Shown here: piece after piece, positions 62,044-64,000 of the stretch | Layout of the letters: the number at the start of each line of letters is the position of its first letter | Numbering within the stretch: position 1 is the first letter of the stretch | Assembly (NCBI RefSeq): GCF_000739875.1 | Contig: NZ_BBJR01000025.1 | Coordinates: 1 to 64,000 of the forward strand | Source: Comamonas aquatica NBRC 14918 | GTDB taxonomy: Bacteria > Pseudomonadota > Gammaproteobacteria > Burkholderiales > Burkholderiaceae_C | Length of the DNA: 64,000 nt | Direction: 5' to 3' | Notes under the pieces: model-generated | Database searches by the model: none | The model's input: the letters and a program-made list of their open reading frames with translations, nothing else | What the model was told of the DNA's origin: nothing | Program-made: the position numbers and the translations under genes

Positions 62044-62997
62044 ATGCAAGCCCTGCTCGACACCATCGCCCAGCTCGAAGTCCCTACCGATGCCTGCCGC
62101 CTGTTCCACGGCCGCGGCGGGCGCCACCCCGGCTGCGAGCACCTGGTGCTGGACGCCTTTCCCCCCGTGCTGGTGCTGACCAGCTTCCAGCCGCTGGACG
62201 AGACCGCGCTGCAGGCCCTGGACAGCGCCCTGCTCGCGCGCTGGGCGCAGATCGGCCAGGGCCAGCCGCTGAACTGGGTCTTCCAGATGCGCCAGCCCGG
62301 CACCAAGGCCGAGACGCGCCTGGTGCGCGGCAGCGTGCCCGAGCCGCACATCGTCACCGAGGCCGGCCTGCAGTACCGCGCCCATGTGCTGCGCGGCCAG
62401 AACCACGGCCTGTTCCTGGACATGGCCGCCGGCCGCCGCTGGGTGCGCGCGCATGTGGCGCAGCACCCCGAACACCGCCACGGACTGAAGGTGCTGAACC
62501 TGTTCGCCTACACCTGCGCCTTCTCCGTTGCCGCGCTGGACGCCGGCGCGCGCCAGGTGCTGAACATGGACATGGCCCAGGGCGCCCTGGCCACGGGCCA
62601 GCACAACCACCAGCTCAACGGGCTGACGGGCGCCAGCTTTCTGGCGCACGACATCTTCAGCAGCTGGGGCAAGATCACGCGCAGCGGCCCCTACCACCTG
62701 ATCGTCATCGACCCGCCCAGCTACCAGAAGGGCAGCTTTGTGGCCACCAAGGACTACGCCAAGCTGATGCGCCGCCTGCCCGACCTGCTGCGCCCTGGCG
62801 GCCATGTGCTGCTGTGCCTGAACGCGCCCGAACTGGGCACGGCCTTCCTCCAGGACCAGATGGCCGAGATCGCGCCCACGCTGCAGTTCGTGGAACGCAT
62901 CGCCAACCCCGCCGCCTTTGCCGATGTGGACGAGGAACGCAGCCTGAAGGTGTTGCTGTACCGCGCTCCGGCAGCCGAAGGGTTGGCAGCGGTTTGA
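62044..62997 (+). CDS. Class I SAM-dependent methyltransferase (RlmI/RlmK-like, probable rRNA target)
   Basis: 317 residues. The SAM-binding motif I is VLNLFAYTCAFSVAALDAGA (about residues 151-170), and the catalytic DPPS loop is VIDPPSYQKGSF (about 221-232), as in 23S rRNA methyltransferases of the RlmI type. The N-terminal 130 residues are shorter than in full RlmI, which has a PUA domain. ATG 62044 starts at MQALLDTIAQLEVP. Divergent from the OlsF-type gene. Target base not determined. Confidence 0.8.
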   Translation: MQALLDTIAQLEVPTDACRLFHGRGGRHPGCEHLVLDAFPPVLVLTSFQPLDETALQALDSALLARWAQIGQGQPLNWVFQMRQPGTKAETRLVRGSVPEPHIVTEAGLQYRAHVLRGQNHGLFLDMAAGRRWVRAHVAQHPEHRHGLKVLNLFAYTCAFSVAALDAGARQVLNMDMAQGALATGQHNHQLNGLTGASFLAHDIFSSWGKITRSGPYHLIVIDPPSYQKGSFVATKDYAKLMRRLPDLLRPGGHVLLCLNAPELGTAFLQDQMAEIAPTLQFVERIANPAAFADVDEERSLKVLLYRAPAAEGLAAV

Positions 62998-63019
62998 CAC
63001 ACCAAAAAGGCATTTCACC

Positions 63020-63052
63020 CAGTCACAGCAAGCGCTGACAGCTATGGATTTT
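63020..63052. repeat. Dispersed palindromic repeat, half copy (copy G)
   Basis: TCACAGCAAGCGCTGACAGC followed by TATGGATTTT; matches one arm of the repeat family. Lies immediately before the start codon of the next gene, so it overlaps its ribosome-binding region, where no standard site is seen. Confidence 0.45.
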
Positions 63053-63053
63053 C

Positions 63054-64000
63054 ATGATGCACACCCCTGACCCCACCCCCATCGATCCCGCCCTGGCACA
63101 CACCCAGCACCGCTTTGCCCAGCTGGAGGCGCAAACGCCCACGCCCCAGCTGGACTATGTGCAGCGCCGCCGCCTGCTCAGCGAGCTGCAGGCGCGCCAG
63201 TTGCGCACCCAGCCGCTGCCGGGCATTGCCATCCAGCAGCACTTTGTCAGCGCCCCCGGGCGCGAGATTGCCGTGCGCAGCTACACCCCGGCGGCCCGCG
63301 CCAGCGGCCAGACCCTGGTCTGGCTGCATGGCGGCGGCTGGATGGTGGGCAGCCTGGACACGCACGACGACCTGTGCGAACACCTGGCCCACTTCAGCGG
63401 CCACACCGTGCTCAGCGTGCACTACCGCCGCACGCCCGAAAGCCCCTTCCCCGCTGCCGTGGAGGATGCCCAGGCCGTGCTGCAGTGGCTGCACCAGATG
63501 CAGGGCGTGCTGCCCTTCGCCCAGCCCCAGGTGCTGCTGGGCGGTGACAGCGCGGGCGGCCACCTGGCCCTGTGCAGCGCGGTGCATGCCATCCAGCAAC
63601 CCGCTGCCAACCGCGCGCAGATCCAGGCCCTGCTGCTGTTCTACCCCTGCCTGCAGCCCGGCCTGTCCACGCCCAGCATGGCCGAGTTCGCCGAGGGCTA
63701 CGGCCTGACCGGTGGCGCCATGGACGCTTACTGGCAGCAGCTGGGCGGCGCCGACCTGGCCTGGCGCAGCCCGGGCCTGTGCCACGCGGCCCTGCCGCAG
63801 CTGCCGCCCACGGCCATCGTCACGGCCAGCCACGACATCTTGCGCGACGAAGCCGAGGACTTTGCGCGCCAGCTCCAGGCCCTGCCCCAAGGCCCGGCCG
63901 TGCAGTGGACGCGCGCCGAAGGCATGGTGCACGGCTTTGCCCGCATGCTGGTCGACAGCCCCGCGGCGCGCCAGGCGGTGGAAGCCGCCTGCCAGATGCT
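63054..64000 (+). CDS. Alpha/beta hydrolase, hormone-sensitive-lipase family (3' end missing)
   Basis: Open to the right edge: about 315 codons without a stop. HSL-type motifs are clear: oxyanion HGGG in VWLHGGGWMVG (about residue 93) and nucleophile LGGDSAGGHLAL. The Asp is probably in TASHDILRDEAED and the His in GMVHGFARM. This is the class of small esterases acting on short acyl esters. Start ATG 63054 or 63057 is not distinguished. The final residues are beyond the window. Confidence 0.82.
   Translation, partial: MMHTPDPTPIDPALAHTQHRFAQLEAQTPTPQLDYVQRRRLLSELQARQLRTQPLPGIAIQQHFVSAPGREIAVRSYTPAARASGQTLVWLHGGGWMVGSLDTHDDLCEHLAHFSGHTVLSVHYRRTPESPFPAAVEDAQAVLQWLHQMQGVLPFAQPQVLLGGDSAGGHLALCSAVHAIQQPAANRAQIQALLLFYPCLQPGLSTPSMAEFAEGYGLTGGAMDAYWQQLGGADLAWRSPGLCHAALPQLPPTAIVTASHDILRDEAEDFARQLQALPQGPAVQWTRAEGMVHGFARMLVDSPAARQAVEAACQM

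Noticed and set aside
1-64000. CRISPR arrays, tRNA or rRNA genes, phage or toxin-antitoxin genes
   Set aside because: None was seen on reading both strands; the dispersed palindromes are irregularly spaced and differ between copies, unlike a CRISPR array.

Overview
The window is one continuous stretch of a high-GC (roughly two-thirds G+C by eye) chromosome of a betaproteobacterium. It is most likely a member of the Comamonadaceae (Comamonas/Delftia/Acidovorax type); the genus cannot be fixed from sequence alone. The reasons are codon use, TRAP and PhnD/E/C-type transporters, an Entner-Doudoroff cluster, a B12-type ribonucleotide reductase, and a dispersed palindromic repeat built on AGCTGCCAGCGC-like arms. 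I saw no tRNA, rRNA, CRISPR array or phage genes. Accessory DNA is limited to one IS903-like insertion sequence (50099-51137).

Layout. 0.1-4 kb: glyoxalase I and a complete TRAP transporter (dctM, dctQ, dctP; substrate unknown). 4.1-8.1 kb: a small membrane protein, a flavodoxin-like FMN reductase, an ECF transporter A/T pair without a visible S component, a universal stress protein and a 2OG-Fe(II) dioxygenase. 8.3-15.6 kb: an acyl-CoA ligase, a large DUF4153 membrane protein, the pantothenate genes panD-panB-panC and a DUF4260 protein. 15.6-25.4 kb: the RNA helicase gene hrpA, a small exported protein, a membrane metallophosphoesterase, a MarR/FUSC efflux operon and a divergent alpha/beta hydrolase. 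25.4-28.9 kb: a PhnD/C/E-type ABC importer with a double-length permease, possibly the 'putative selenate' subclass. 29.3-37.7 kb: a 42-residue membrane protein, argA, nrdJ with a long structured leader, a phosphoethanolamine transferase, a glutathione S-transferase, an rluE-like gene and dsbB. 37.7-41.9 kb: the sulfate importer sbp-cysT-cysW-cysA. 42-50.1 kb: a small serine hydrolase and a gluconate regulon. 50.1-56.8 kb: the IS element, a ferric-iron ABC importer behind a Fur-like box, and a LysR/azoreductase pair. 56.9-64 kb: an operon of an M20 amidohydrolase, an XRE regulator and an orotate-phosphoribosyltransferase-like protein, then a bifunctional ornithine-lipid synthase (OlsF type), an rRNA-methyltransferase-like protein and an HSL-type hydrolase cut by the right edge.

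How genes work together. The clearest pathway is gluconate use. A TRAP transporter imports the sugar acid, GntK phosphorylates it, and Edd and Eda split 6-phosphogluconate into pyruvate and glyceraldehyde-3-phosphate. A divergent LacI-family regulator faces the operon across two near-identical 14-bp palindromes, one overlapping the gntK start codon. Other coherent units are PanD/PanB/PanC, the sulfate importer, the Fur-type iron importer and the MarR-FUSC pair.

Most worth a second look: (1) the about 260-nt nrdJ leader with strong hairpins and an intrinsic terminator 67 nt before the start codon, a candidate riboswitch or attenuator; (2) a copy of the dispersed palindromic repeat lying in frame inside hrpA; (3) the amidohydrolase-XRE-phosphoribosyltransferase operon with an 11-bp inverted repeat in its promoter region; (4) the paired operators of the gluconate regulon. 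All functions are inferred from sequence reading alone; no database search was run.
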